Shown in pieces: positions 44,080 to 52,799 of a stretch of DNA of 64,000 nucleotides. The notes below the pieces were generated by a model. It was not told where the DNA came from. It searched no databases and was given only the letters and a program-made list of their open reading frames with translations. The stretch is from Paraburkholderia flava (GTDB taxonomy: Bacteria > Pseudomonadota > Gammaproteobacteria > Burkholderiales > Burkholderiaceae). The stretch covers positions 558,001 through 622,000 of the forward strand of contig NZ_SMRO01000001.1 in assembly GCF_004359985.1 (NCBI RefSeq), given 5' to 3'. Position 1 is the first letter of the stretch; each line of letters begins with the position of its first letter. The translations under genes and the position numbers were made by a program.

Positions 44080-44913
44080 TCAGTCCAGCAGGTCCGGCTG
44101 TTCCTTGACGATCCGCGCATACAGCGGCTGGAACTGGAACCAGCCCGCCTGCGCCGATCCGATGATCGCGTACGACTGTCGCGCGGCGGCATCGGAGATC
44201 GTCGCGGGCGCGCGTCCGGTGCGTGCAGCAGCCGCTTCCGCGAGCAGTTGAACCTGGCATGAACGCTCCATCGTGATGAACCACCACGCGGCTTCGTCGA
44301 CGGTCTGGCCGACCGTCAGCAGACCGTGATTCTGCAGGATCGCCGCCTTGTGCGCACCGAGCGCGTTCGCGATGCGCTGCCCTTCGTCCAGTTCGACGAC
44401 CACGCCGCCGAAATCGTCGTACAGCACGTGGTCCTGGTAAAACGCACAGACGTCCTGCGTCAACGGATCGAGCGTACGGCCGAGCGTCGACCATGCGCGG
44501 CCGTACGTGCTGTGCGAATGCGCGGCGGCGTTCACGTCTGCGCGTGTCTGATGCACACGCGAATGGATCGCGAACGCGGCTGCGTTGACGGGATAGTCGC
44601 CCTCCACCACTTCGCCGCGATGATCGCAGCGAATCAGGTTCGACACGTTGACCTGGCTGAAATGGACGCCGAACGGATTGACCCAGAACGTATCGGTGAA
44701 CTCGGGATCGCGCGCGGTGATGTGACCGGCGACGCCCTCGTCGAAACCGAATTTCGAGAACAGCCGAAACGCGGCGGCGAGCCGCTGCTTGCGGTGCAGA
44801 CGTTCTTCCGCAACGGTCTCGAAGCGAGGCGGTCTAGGCAGATTGCGGTACTTGTCCTGCACGGCTTGCGGCAGACCTTCGGCGATCTCGTGCGTGGATT
44901 GCGGCGTGCTCAT
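44080..44913 (-). CDS. Class II aldolase/adducin family protein
   Basis: The 277-residue protein has the metal-binding HSHST (in DVNAAAHSHSTYGRAWSTLG), the N-terminal segment FDEGVAGHITARDPEFTDTFWVNPFGVHFSQV, and a late KAAILQNHGLLTVGQTVDEAAWWFITMERSCQVQLL with a further His. These are the zinc ligands and loops of fuculose-phosphate aldolase-like proteins. A strong RBS (AAGGAGAC) precedes ATG 44913. Many members of this type in proteobacteria have unassigned roles. Confidence 0.9.
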   Translation of the reverse strand: MSTPQSTHEIAEGLPQAVQDKYRNLPRPPRFETVAEERLHRKQRLAAAFRLFSKFGFDEGVAGHITARDPEFTDTFWVNPFGVHFSQVNVSNLIRCDHRGEVVEGDYPVNAAAFAIHSRVHQTRADVNAAAHSHSTYGRAWSTLGRTLDPLTQDVCAFYQDHVLYDDFGGVVVELDEGQRIANALGAHKAAILQNHGLLTVGQTVDEAAWWFITMERSCQVQLLAEAAAARTGRAPATISDAAARQSYAIIGSAQAGWFQFQPLYARIVKEQPDLLD

Positions 44914-45079
44914 CTCTGTCTCCTTGTACGGCGCCGTGCGGATGTCCTTCCACCTGCGGCGCTCGCTGCGAATGCCGGGCCAGCATACACAAATAGCACA
45001 CCCGTTTCATCGACTTTGCTCGACCGTTGCCTCCAATCGCAACGAATGAACAGCGCATAAACAACGCATAAACAGCAAA

Positions 45080-45105
45080 CAAAAAAAGGGCGTCTCGCGA
45101 CGCCC
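45080..45105 (-). terminator. Intrinsic terminator after the first S10/EF-hand module
   Basis: On the minus strand a perfect 7-bp stem (GGGCGTC / GACGCCC) with a 4-nt loop is followed by seven T residues. It lies 53 bp past the stop of the EF-hand gene and fits the 3' end of the carboxypeptidase-EF-hand transcript. Confidence 0.85.
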
Positions 45106-45157
45106 CTGCTGCGCTCCGGAACAAGGGCCGCGACCCGCAGGCCGCCGCCCCGCACAC

Positions 45158-45574
45158 CTACTGTTGCTGCTGTTGCTGCGCCTGCTGCTGACGCAGCTGG
45201 ATGTACTTCTGCACGTCGGTCATCGTCACGCGCCCGCTGTGGGCGGTGTCGATGTCGTCAAAGTGCTTCGCCACGAAGCCAAGGCCGTTGCTCTGCGCCT
45301 GAGCCTTCGTCACGGCTGCGCCGTTGCTCAGTACAGAGTTGGTATTGAGCCTCGCGTCGAGCCGCTGCTGGGCCTGCTGCTGCAGCGCGGTGCCGGTGGT
45401 CTGTTCGACCGGCGCGACACGTTTGTGTGGAAAGAAAGGACCGTCCACGCCCTTGCTGCCCTGAGGCAACGTGACGGGCGCAATCGCCTGGGGAGGCAGC
45501 GCATGCGCGCTGCCGGCAAAGATGCCCAGGACGATCAACGGAGAAAGGCGCCGCAAGATATCGATGAGAGACAT
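45158..45574 (-). CDS. Small exported EF-hand-like protein, copy 1
   Basis: From ATG 45574 (MSLIDILRRLSPLIVLGIFAGSAHA) the 138-residue product has a signal peptide, the motif VDGPFFP, a helical segment (TGTALQQQAQQRLDARL) and a C-terminal EF-hand-like loop (DTAHSGRVTMTD, with D1, S5, G6, V8 and D12) after FVAKHFDDI. The first EF-hand of the paralogue at 54678 is degenerate here. It ends in a poly-Gln tract encoded by pure CAG/CAA codons. It follows an S10 carboxypeptidase-like gene on the same strand after 57 bp, exactly as the second copy does. A calcium-dependent partner or chaperone role is inference. Confidence 0.82.
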   Translation of the reverse strand: MSLIDILRRLSPLIVLGIFAGSAHALPPQAIAPVTLPQGSKGVDGPFFPHKRVAPVEQTTGTALQQQAQQRLDARLNTNSVLSNGAAVTKAQAQSNGLGFVAKHFDDIDTAHSGRVTMTDVQKYIQLRQQQAQQQQQQ

Positions 45575-45631
45575 GATCGCTCGCAATGAATAGTGAAAGT
45601 TCCCTATGTTCCCTGAGGGTCGCAGTGCGAA

Positions 45632-47515
45632 TCAGGGTGCCGTTGCCGTCTGGACTACCGGGAGCGGGATCGTCGCCGACGACGCCCCCGAAGCCGGTGC
45701 CGGTGCCGGGCCCGTCGGCGTGCCAGCCGGGCCTTCATCGCGCCACGGCGGCGGCAGGGTCCACAACGTCAGCGCATCGGGCAGCCTTCTGTTCTGGTAG
45801 AACAGCGCCAGGTCAGATTTCATCTTAGGCCGTGCGACGTCGTCCAGGTAAATCATGTGACCGCCCTGGAAGAAATTGACCTGCAGATCCGGGTTCAGAC
45901 CCGTTACTGTCTGCAGCCGCGCGAGTTGCTTCTCCGTGCTGAAGAACGGGGTCGCCAGATCGTGGAAGCCATTTTCCGACAGCACCTTCAACTGCGGATT
46001 CAGCGTCAGCGCACCGAGCAGATCGGGGATCGTGTCCGGCACCGGCTGTCCGTTATGCGAGAAGTCCCACAGGCCGATGATGTCGTCGTTCAACGGCACG
46101 TAGGTCGCATTCGGCGCGGTGTAGCCGAGGTAATCGGGCATCTGCGTCGCGAGCGCGTTCGTGAACGGCTGCGAAATCAGGATGTCCGACGGATCGCCGT
46201 CGCTCTGCAGACGCGGGTCCGAATTCGGCAGCGACACGCGTCCGTCGTAACGGCCGATCGTGAAGCCCGGCTTGAGCGTCGTACCGAACGGAGCCTGCGT
46301 CGTGCTCTGGCCGAAGTAGTCCTGCAGGGCCGACATCGTCAGACTCGACGGGATCTGCCATTGCACGAGCTTCGCGTTGCCCGGATAAACCGGCGTACCC
46401 AGTGCCGTGGGAATGCCGAGCTGCGTCAGGGTCCAGGTCTGCGAATACTTCTTGAGCTGGTTGTAGAACGCAGTGGCGAACACCTCCTCCTGCAACGCGA
46501 GCAGGCCCTGGCTGAGCGGTGCCGGCGATACCTGATCGTAGTACGCCGCGACCTCCGCGTAGCCGGGGAAATAACCGGCCAGCGTATCGGTATCGAGCAG
46601 CAGGCCTTCCGTGTTGTCCGTGATCGCGACTGCCTCGACCGCATCGTCGAAGTAGTTCAGGATCGACGACTGCAGCGTGATGCCCGTCAGATGCACACCG
46701 GCCGACTCGAGCGCGAGCGCGAGCATGTCCGTACGCGGCGTGCCATACGATTCGCCGTACAGATAGATCGGCGAGCTGGCGCGGTTGTTGACATTCAGAT
46801 AGCGCTGCACGAAGTCGCGCATGATGTTGACGTCTGCGTCGGTCGTCCAGTACTTCTGGTTCGTATTCGGCAGGACCGCTTCGGACAGACCGGTGCCCGG
46901 GGGATCGATGAAGACCATGTCGGTCGTGTCGATCAGGCTTTCCTTGTTGTCGATCAGCGGGTAGTTCGGCCAGTTGTTGCCGAACAGTGGATCGGGCGTC
47001 GCGACGCGCGTCGGTGCGAACGAGCCGAGACGCAGCCAGATCGACGACGAACCCGGACCGCCGTTATAGATGAACGTCACCGGACGCGGCTTGCCGTTGG
47101 TGCTGGGCGCCGTGTACGCGACGTAGGACATCGACGCTTCCGGATTGCCGGAGACATCCTGCGCGGTCAGGTGGCCCGTGGTCGTCGTGTACTTGACCTT
47201 GGTCTTGCCCGACGACCACGTGTAATGCATCACCGCGGCCTTTTCCGACACCTGCGACACCGCGAGCCCATCGCCCGCTTTCTCCGAGTACGCGACGGGG
47301 TCGACGTACGTCGTGTTCGCCGCCTGCGCCTGATCCTGGTTCTGCTGCTGGGCGTCGTTCGAGACCTGCTTCAGACTCGACGCACTCGCGGACGGCGAAC
47401 CGTTGTCTCCTCCGCAGCCCGCCAGCGCGAGCATCCCGGCGGTCAACGCACTCAATACGGCTAGCCGGCCATGACGCACACGGCGATAGCCCGCACAGCT
47501 CCTGTCTGGTTTCAT
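45632..47515 (-). CDS. S10 family serine carboxypeptidase-like lipoprotein, copy 1
   Basis: The 627-residue precursor has a lipobox (GMLALAGC), so it is probably anchored to the membrane. It carries the S10 oxyanion motif NGGPGSSSIWLRLG, the nucleophile in GESYGTPR (Ser256), the acid in VLSENGFHDLATPFF and the base in GGHMIYLDD. S10 enzymes remove C-terminal residues from peptides at acidic pH and are uncommon in most bacteria. An RBS-like AGGGACAGAG precedes ATG 47515. The C-terminal 40 residues are Pro/Ala/Ser-rich. The gene is followed by a small EF-hand gene; both have closely related copies at 52.8-55.05 kb. Confidence 0.92.
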   Translation of the reverse strand: MKPDRSCAGYRRVRHGRLAVLSALTAGMLALAGCGGDNGSPSASASSLKQVSNDAQQQNQDQAQAANTTYVDPVAYSEKAGDGLAVSQVSEKAAVMHYTWSSGKTKVKYTTTTGHLTAQDVSGNPEASMSYVAYTAPSTNGKPRPVTFIYNGGPGSSSIWLRLGSFAPTRVATPDPLFGNNWPNYPLIDNKESLIDTTDMVFIDPPGTGLSEAVLPNTNQKYWTTDADVNIMRDFVQRYLNVNNRASSPIYLYGESYGTPRTDMLALALESAGVHLTGITLQSSILNYFDDAVEAVAITDNTEGLLLDTDTLAGYFPGYAEVAAYYDQVSPAPLSQGLLALQEEVFATAFYNQLKKYSQTWTLTQLGIPTALGTPVYPGNAKLVQWQIPSSLTMSALQDYFGQSTTQAPFGTTLKPGFTIGRYDGRVSLPNSDPRLQSDGDPSDILISQPFTNALATQMPDYLGYTAPNATYVPLNDDIIGLWDFSHNGQPVPDTIPDLLGALTLNPQLKVLSENGFHDLATPFFSTEKQLARLQTVTGLNPDLQVNFFQGGHMIYLDDVARPKMKSDLALFYQNRRLPDALTLWTLPPPWRDEGPAGTPTGPAPAPASGASSATIPLPVVQTATAP

Positions 47516-48272
47516 CTCTGTCCCTGGTGATAGGTTGGATACGCTTCACAAAGGCCGCTTCCGCCGGGCCCAATGACTGGCGCCGTACTGGCGGGGAACG
47601 CGGAATCGGGATCCCGATCCGGCTGGATCGCGATGTCGTCGTTCAATAGCGGGAATTCACCTGCTTATCTATTTCGTCTGAATGGCTTATTGAACTGGTA
47701 AAGGCACGCTTATTCCTCCGCCTCGTTGACTGAAGGGATTTTCTAATTTCTGCCGCAGAGAAAAAATAGTTTGTAAGGCGATATCTTGTCAAGACGAGTT
47801 ATTTTGCGGCGCAAGAGCGTGTTATACCGATGTTTCTAATCTGTATTAATTTAGAAAGGGAGTGATGCAGAATTTCGTCGTGCGTGGAACCGGTGCGGAG
47901 GTTCGTCTACGCTGGCTGCGAAGTTATTTCGGGCAGCTGTGGCCGGTCGGACGGGCGTTCAGGCAAACCTCGCGTTTTTCGCACATTCTTTCAGATTCAT
48001 TAGGTCGACATGTTTTTTTAATCTAATGAAACCGGCTCATGAAAACCGCCCTTCATCACTATTCGGGAATTTGATATTTATTGAGCATCCACCCGGTTTT
48101 CTTTTTCGATATTTCATTTCCCTATGCATCGAACATAAACCGCTTATATGTCTGGAAATCGAAAAAGCAATAGAAATTCCGCGCACCGGCTATAAAACGG
48201 ACGCGCGGAATTTACCGAAAAAGCCGAAATAGCATGCATCCGCCAGGCAAAAATTGCGGATGCCGGAATGGA
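47516..48272. other. 757-bp AT-rich intergenic region
   Basis: Base composition falls sharply between about 47640 and 48230 compared with all neighbours. The promoter of the S10 gene must be near 47520-47650. A 97-codon open frame (47939-48232, plus) is rich in Phe/Ile/His, lacks an RBS and is not credible. An 11-bp perfect inverted repeat (48174-48184 and 48203-48213, 18-nt loop) could end the transcript of the downstream minus-strand gene at 48273. Confidence 0.55.
48174..48213 (-). terminator. Inverted repeat, possible terminator for the 80-residue protein gene
   Basis: AAATTCCGCGC and GCGCGGAATTT are exact complements separated by 18 nt, 60 bp beyond the stop at 48273 on the minus strand. 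The next minus-strand bases include GCTTTTTCG about 10 nt further on, so termination is plausible but not textbook. Confidence 0.45.
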
Positions 48273-48515
48273 TCAGACCGAAGGGTGATCGCCGAGCCAG
48301 GTGGTGATTGCATCGAGCGCGAGCGTCGCGCTGTCTTCACGGCCCTGTGCGACCGCGTCGTTCATGTCGGGCGCGCCGTTGATGTCGCGAAAGATCGACC
48401 ACTTCCATTCGAGGCCGCTCACCGTCTGCGCGCGGCTGGGTCCAGGCTGCAGCATGCAGAACCAGGAACCCTGCTTGGAGTACAGCGTATCGAACCGGCC
48501 AATCGTGAATTGCAT
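48273..48515 (-). CDS. Small (80-residue) protein of unknown function
   Basis: A GAGGAGCG ribosome-binding site before ATG 48515 supports this ORF. The sequence (MQFTIGRFDTLYSKQGSWFC, then SGLEWKWSIFRDI) has a compact, aromatic-rich start, one helix near the C-terminus (EDSATLALDAITTWL) and no export signal. It lies 117 bp after the transglutaminase gene on the same strand. No family was recognised. Confidence 0.65.
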   Translation of the reverse strand: MQFTIGRFDTLYSKQGSWFCMLQPGPSRAQTVSGLEWKWSIFRDINGAPDMNDAVAQGREDSATLALDAITTWLGDHPSV

Positions 48516-48632
48516 GAAACGCTCCTCGGATGGGGTTGCCGCCGCGTGATCGGCGGCGGTCTCTGCCGGGGATTGTAGCCGCGCTGTGCGGTGACGGCGT
48601 GGCGACGGTGCGAATCGATGGAAAAGAGGCGT

Positions 48633-49466
48633 TCAGCTCTGGCTCTGGCTCTGACTTTGCGACTGCCCCTGCTGCTGCACCGTGATCTCGACGTCGAGCG
48701 TTTCCGCGCCCTGCCCGGTGCGAATGCCGGAGACCGGCATCGCATCGCGGTAATCGAAGCCGGTGGCGATCCGCACGTAGCGGTCGTCGGGGCAGCGGTT
48801 GTTCGCCGCGTCGAAACCGACCCAGCCGAGGCCATCCAGATACGCCTCCGCCCACGCGTGACTCGCCGCCTGATCCTCGACGCCTTCCATCAGCAGATAG
48901 CCGGACACGTAGCGCGCCGGCACCCGCAATGTCCGCGCGACCGCGATCAGCACGTGCGTATGGTCCTGGCACACGCCGCGGCCATCGCGCAGCGCGGTCT
49001 CCGCATCGGTGCCGACGCCGGTCGTGCCCGGCTCGTACGCGATGCGTTCGTGGATGATTTTCATCAGATCGTGCAGCAGCGGGAGCTGCGCGTCCGACGC
49101 GCTGACCTGCGCGGCAAGCGCCTTCACCGTGTCGCCGGCACGCGTAAGCGGCGTTTCGCGCTCGAAGATCCATGGCGGCGCGATGCCGTCGGTCATCCCG
49201 TAGACGCCGGCGCGATCGACGGTCTCGACCGTGCCCGCTGCGACAATCACGATCTCGCGCGTGCTGCGTTCGTGGCGCACGAGATCGACGCGGTTGCCGA
49301 GGCCGTCGGTATAGGACGTCGTGGGTTCGACGTCGTCGACGGTCAGCCGCCAGTCGACGACCGTCTGTCCGGGTCCGCTCTGCGGACGCAGCCGCAGCCG
49401 CTGCAGCGCGTACGGCACCGGTTGATCGTACTGGTAGCGCGAGAGGTGGCGAATGGCGATACGCAT
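48633..49466 (-). CDS. Transglutaminase-like cysteine peptidase family protein
   Basis: From ATG 49466 (MRIAIRHLSRYQYDQPVPYALQRLRLRPQ) the 277-residue protein has the bacterial transglutaminase N-terminal region and core. The catalytic triad is visible as Cys in RDGRGVCQDHTHVLIAVAR, His in ASHAWAEAYL and Asp in GWVGFDAANN. It ends in a Gln/Ser repeat encoded by alternating codons. It follows the alpha-E gene after 7 bp. The trio ATP-grasp, alpha-E, transglutaminase is widely conserved; the proposed role is peptide or amide bond chemistry on an unknown peptide. Confidence 0.92.
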   Translation of the reverse strand: MRIAIRHLSRYQYDQPVPYALQRLRLRPQSGPGQTVVDWRLTVDDVEPTTSYTDGLGNRVDLVRHERSTREIVIVAAGTVETVDRAGVYGMTDGIAPPWIFERETPLTRAGDTVKALAAQVSASDAQLPLLHDLMKIIHERIAYEPGTTGVGTDAETALRDGRGVCQDHTHVLIAVARTLRVPARYVSGYLLMEGVEDQAASHAWAEAYLDGLGWVGFDAANNRCPDDRYVRIATGFDYRDAMPVSGIRTGQGAETLDVEITVQQQGQSQSQSQSQS

Positions 49467-49473
49467 GGCCGGC

Positions 49474-50415
49474 TCAATCGAAGTTGTAGGTCTCGGCGAT
49501 TTCAAAGCCGAGACGGTTGTTCTGCGCGATGAACGCGGTCAGGAATTCGTGCAGCCCGCCCGCGAAGATTTTCTTCACGGTGTTGTCGGTGAGTGTCGCG
49601 AGCGTCGTCGCGGCCGTCTGCTGGCACGGATGCGTGACGCCGTAGTCTTCCGCGAGAAAACCGAGGTTCTGCACGACGTTCATGTAGCAGAAGTTCAGCG
49701 AGCGCGGCATGCGCCCGTTGAGGATCAGGTAGTCGGCGATATTGGCCGGCTTGTACTGCACGTCGTAGACCCAGCGGTATGAACGATGCGCATCGACCGA
49801 GCGCAGGATCGATTCCCACTGGTAGTTGTCGAGCGTCGTGCCGACGTAGGAAATCGCCGGCAGCAGCAGGTGATACTTGACGTCGAGAATCCGCGCGGTG
49901 TTGTCCGCGCGCTCGATGAACGTGCCGATCCGCGAGAAGCTGAAGATCTCGTTGCGCAGCATCGTGCCGTGGAACGTGCCGCGAATCAGCGCGGCCTCGC
50001 GTTTGATCCGGTCGAGCACCGCCGGCAGTTCACCGGCCCGCACCGGCGACGCGAGCACGCGCCGGATCACCATCCACGCTTCGTTGATGCTTTCCCACGC
50101 TTCGCGCGTGAGCGCGGTGCGCACCATCCGCGCGTTCGAACGCGCGGCGTCGATGCACGACAGCACGCTCGACGGATTGTCCGCGTCGCGCAGCAGATAG
50201 TCGGACACGGTGTCCGCCGTGTAGGTGTCGTGCTTCGCGCGAAAACCTTCCTCCGCGCCCGACGTCACCACCACCGACGACCACGTCGCGGCCGCATCGG
50301 ACGTTCTCGTCAACGCCATCCGCAAACCGGCGTCGACCACACGGGCGATGTTTTCCGCCCGCTCGATATAGCGGTGCATCCAGTAGAGCCCGCTCGCTGT
50401 GCGCCCAAGAAGCAT
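49474..50415 (-). CDS. Alpha-E domain-containing protein
   Basis: The 313-residue all-helical protein starts MLLGRTASGLYWMHRYIERAENIARVVDAGLRM, the hallmark of alpha-E proteins, and contains SFSRIGTFIERADNTARILDVKYHLLLP, a second copy of the Arg/Glu/Asn pattern. The conserved Glu, Arg, Asp and Asn residues are thought to form an active or binding site. It lies between a circularly permuted ATP-grasp gene and a transglutaminase gene on one strand, the usual arrangement for this poorly characterised system. Confidence 0.95.
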   Translation of the reverse strand: MLLGRTASGLYWMHRYIERAENIARVVDAGLRMALTRTSDAAATWSSVVVTSGAEEGFRAKHDTYTADTVSDYLLRDADNPSSVLSCIDAARSNARMVRTALTREAWESINEAWMVIRRVLASPVRAGELPAVLDRIKREAALIRGTFHGTMLRNEIFSFSRIGTFIERADNTARILDVKYHLLLPAISYVGTTLDNYQWESILRSVDAHRSYRWVYDVQYKPANIADYLILNGRMPRSLNFCYMNVVQNLGFLAEDYGVTHPCQQTAATTLATLTDNTVKKIFAGGLHEFLTAFIAQNNRLGFEIAETYNFD

Positions 50416-50476
50416 GTGCTGCTCCGCTCCGGTTCTGTTGCTGTTTTTGTTGGTTTCGTCGTATGCGTCGTGTGCG

Positions 50477-51892
50477 TCAGTCCGCGAGCACCCAGGTGTC
50501 CTTGGTGCCGCCGCCCTGGCTCGAATTGACGACCAGCGATCCTTCCTTCAACGCGACGCGCGTCAGCCCGCCCGGCGTAATGCGGATGCGGTCCGACATC
50601 AGCACGAACGGTCGCAGATCGACGTGGCGTGGCGCGAGACCCTTTTCGGTGAGGATCGGGGTAGTCGACAGTGCGAGCGTGGGCTGCGCGATGTAGTTGT
50701 TCGGACGCGTCTTCAGCTTCGCGGCGAACTCCTCGCATTCCTTCTTCGACGCGGCGGGCCCGACCAGCATCCCGTAACCGCCGGAGCCGTGCACTTCCTT
50801 CACGACGAGTTCGTCGAGATGATCGAGCACGTACTTGAGGCTCTGCGGTTCCGAACAGCGCCACGTGGGGACGTTTTCGAGGATCGACTGACGGCCCGTG
50901 TAGAACTCGACGATCTCGGGCATGTACGAGTAGATCGCCTTGTCGTCGGCGATGCCGGTGCCGGGCGCATTCGCGATCGTGATATTGCCCGCGCGGTAGA
51001 CGTCCATGATGCCGGGCACACCCAGCACGGAATCGGGGCGGAACGTGAGCGGATCGAGAAACGCGTCGTCGAGCCGGCGGTACAGCACGTCGATCGCACG
51101 AAAGCCTTCGGTCGTGCGCATCGCCACGTGGCCGTCGACCACCTGCAGATCGCTGCCCTCGACGAGATGCACGCCCATCTGGTCCGCGAGGAACGCATGC
51201 TCGTAGTACGCGGAATTGTGGATGCCGGGCGTCAGCACCGCGATGGTCGGATTCTCCGCATTGCCGCCCGGCGGACACACGGCCGCGAGCGACTGGCGCA
51301 ACAGTTGCGGATAAACCTCGACCGGCCGCACCTTCACGCGCTGGAACAGCTCGGGGAACAGCTGCATCATCGTCTCGCGGTTCTCGAGCATGTACGAGAC
51401 GCCCGACGGCGTGCGCGCGTTATCTTCGAGCACGTAGAACTGGTTCTCGGCGGTGCGCACGATGTCGACGCCGATGATGTGCGTGTAGACGTTGCCCGGC
51501 GGACGAAAGCCGATCATCTCCGGCAGGAACGCTTCGTTCTGCGCGATCAGTTCTTTCGGCACACGCCCTGCCCGGACGATCTCCTGACGATGGTAGATGT
51601 CGTCGAGAAACGCGTTGAGCGCCATCACGCGCTGTTCGATGCCCTGCGACAGCTTCGTCCATTCCGCACTGGAAATGATGCGCGGGATGATGTCGAACGG
51701 AATCAGACGTTCAGCGGCCTCCTGCTGGCCGTACACCGCGAACGTGATACCAGTCTTGCGGAACACGCTTTCCGCATCCGTCGCTTTCTGCGCGAGCGTT
51801 GCGGGATCCTGCGTATCGAGCCATTGCTTGAGCAACTCATAGGGTGCGCGTACGCCGTCTCCGGACGTCAGCATCTCGTCGAATGGCTTCAC
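50477..51892 (-). CDS. Circularly permuted type 2 ATP-grasp protein
   Basis: GTG 51892, with GGAGG 8 nt upstream, opens a 471-residue protein. Family landmarks are TFAVYGQQEAAERLIPFDIIPRIISSAEW, IIGVDIVRTAENQFYVLEDNARTPSGVSYMLENR, VLTPGIHNSAYYEHAFLADQMG and VVKEVHGSGGYGMLVGP. This family is proposed to form peptide-like amide bonds with ATP. It heads the alpha-E/transglutaminase operon. Here the operon lies exactly between two copies of the S10/EF-hand module. Confidence 0.93.
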   Translation of the reverse strand: MKPFDEMLTSGDGVRAPYELLKQWLDTQDPATLAQKATDAESVFRKTGITFAVYGQQEAAERLIPFDIIPRIISSAEWTKLSQGIEQRVMALNAFLDDIYHRQEIVRAGRVPKELIAQNEAFLPEMIGFRPPGNVYTHIIGVDIVRTAENQFYVLEDNARTPSGVSYMLENRETMMQLFPELFQRVKVRPVEVYPQLLRQSLAAVCPPGGNAENPTIAVLTPGIHNSAYYEHAFLADQMGVHLVEGSDLQVVDGHVAMRTTEGFRAIDVLYRRLDDAFLDPLTFRPDSVLGVPGIMDVYRAGNITIANAPGTGIADDKAIYSYMPEIVEFYTGRQSILENVPTWRCSEPQSLKYVLDHLDELVVKEVHGSGGYGMLVGPAASKKECEEFAAKLKTRPNNYIAQPTLALSTTPILTEKGLAPRHVDLRPFVLMSDRIRITPGGLTRVALKEGSLVVNSSQGGGTKDTWVLAD

Positions 51893-52799
51893 TGCTGTCC
51901 TCCGTGTCCTGTCTATACGTGTTGCCTGTTGTCGTGATTATTGAGACGGCGGATTGCGAATATTGCGAATCGTCGTCGTACACGGATGGTGTCAGCGTAA
52001 CCGACCGGATTATTGGGTTCAATAGTGTTCGTGCGTGATTTCGTACACCATACCACCCAGCGACCGGTCACCACGCGACGATCGGAATCGCTGCGACGGT
52101 CGCGGGAATGTCGGCATAAGGCGTTGATCGTTCGACGGAATTCGTCAGTTCACCACTGAAGCGACACGCGATTAACACGCGATGAAGCGTCGAAATCGCG
52201 AGTCGACGACCGCGATAAAACGCTGGAATTTTTTTGCATCGCGAGACCGCGACGACGATCCTGTTAATGCGATAAAGACGATAAAGCGGGCGACGCGTGC
52301 ATCATAAGTTTCCCTTGACGTTCCAGATCGCCCGCCTAATATCTCGCATGTAATTACAAGAAAATACAGGCGCGCTCAACGCGCCAGGGGAAGTGATATG
52401 CCACCGTGCTCTCCGCCGGTGACAGCATCGGCCACTCACCATTCTTGAAAAAGGATAGCCCCTCCCAGCGCCGGAGCGTATGTCACGCAACGCACGCTCC
52501 GCGAAGCGGTTTCATCAGCGAGTTTATTTTCCCCACTGCCTCCTGGCAAAACGGTGCCGCGTTGCAGATAGTGCTTTGCCACGCCTGTGGCACGAGCCTG
52601 TCTACCAGGATTCCAGGCCGCATGGGGAGCGTCATGCAATCCGGTATGCGTCGCAGAAGTCTGTTCTGAAACCTGGTATGTGTCGCGACGACGTCGCGAA
52701 GAGGTCGCTATTGCCGCTCGCCTGATGACGAGTGCGCATGCCGACGTCCATCCGCAATGCGAATTGCTGCGGCATGCCATTAACAAGAAAGGACAAAAT
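51893..52799. other. 907-bp intergenic region between divergent genes
   Basis: This separates the ATP-grasp operon (minus) from the second S10 gene (plus). The first half (51930-52310) contains many GATAA/CGAT-type short motifs and lower GC. A short hairpin (GGCGC / GCGCC) lies at 52369-52385. The second half holds overlapping open frames without RBS and no recognisable protein. An AAGAAAGGA site at 52785-52793 sets the start of the S10 gene at 52800. A long 5' leader or small RNA is possible but unproven. Confidence 0.5.

Noticed and set aside
47939..48232. 97-codon ORF in the AT-rich island
   Set aside because: No ribosome-binding site and the end lies within an inverted repeat; composition is not protein-like.
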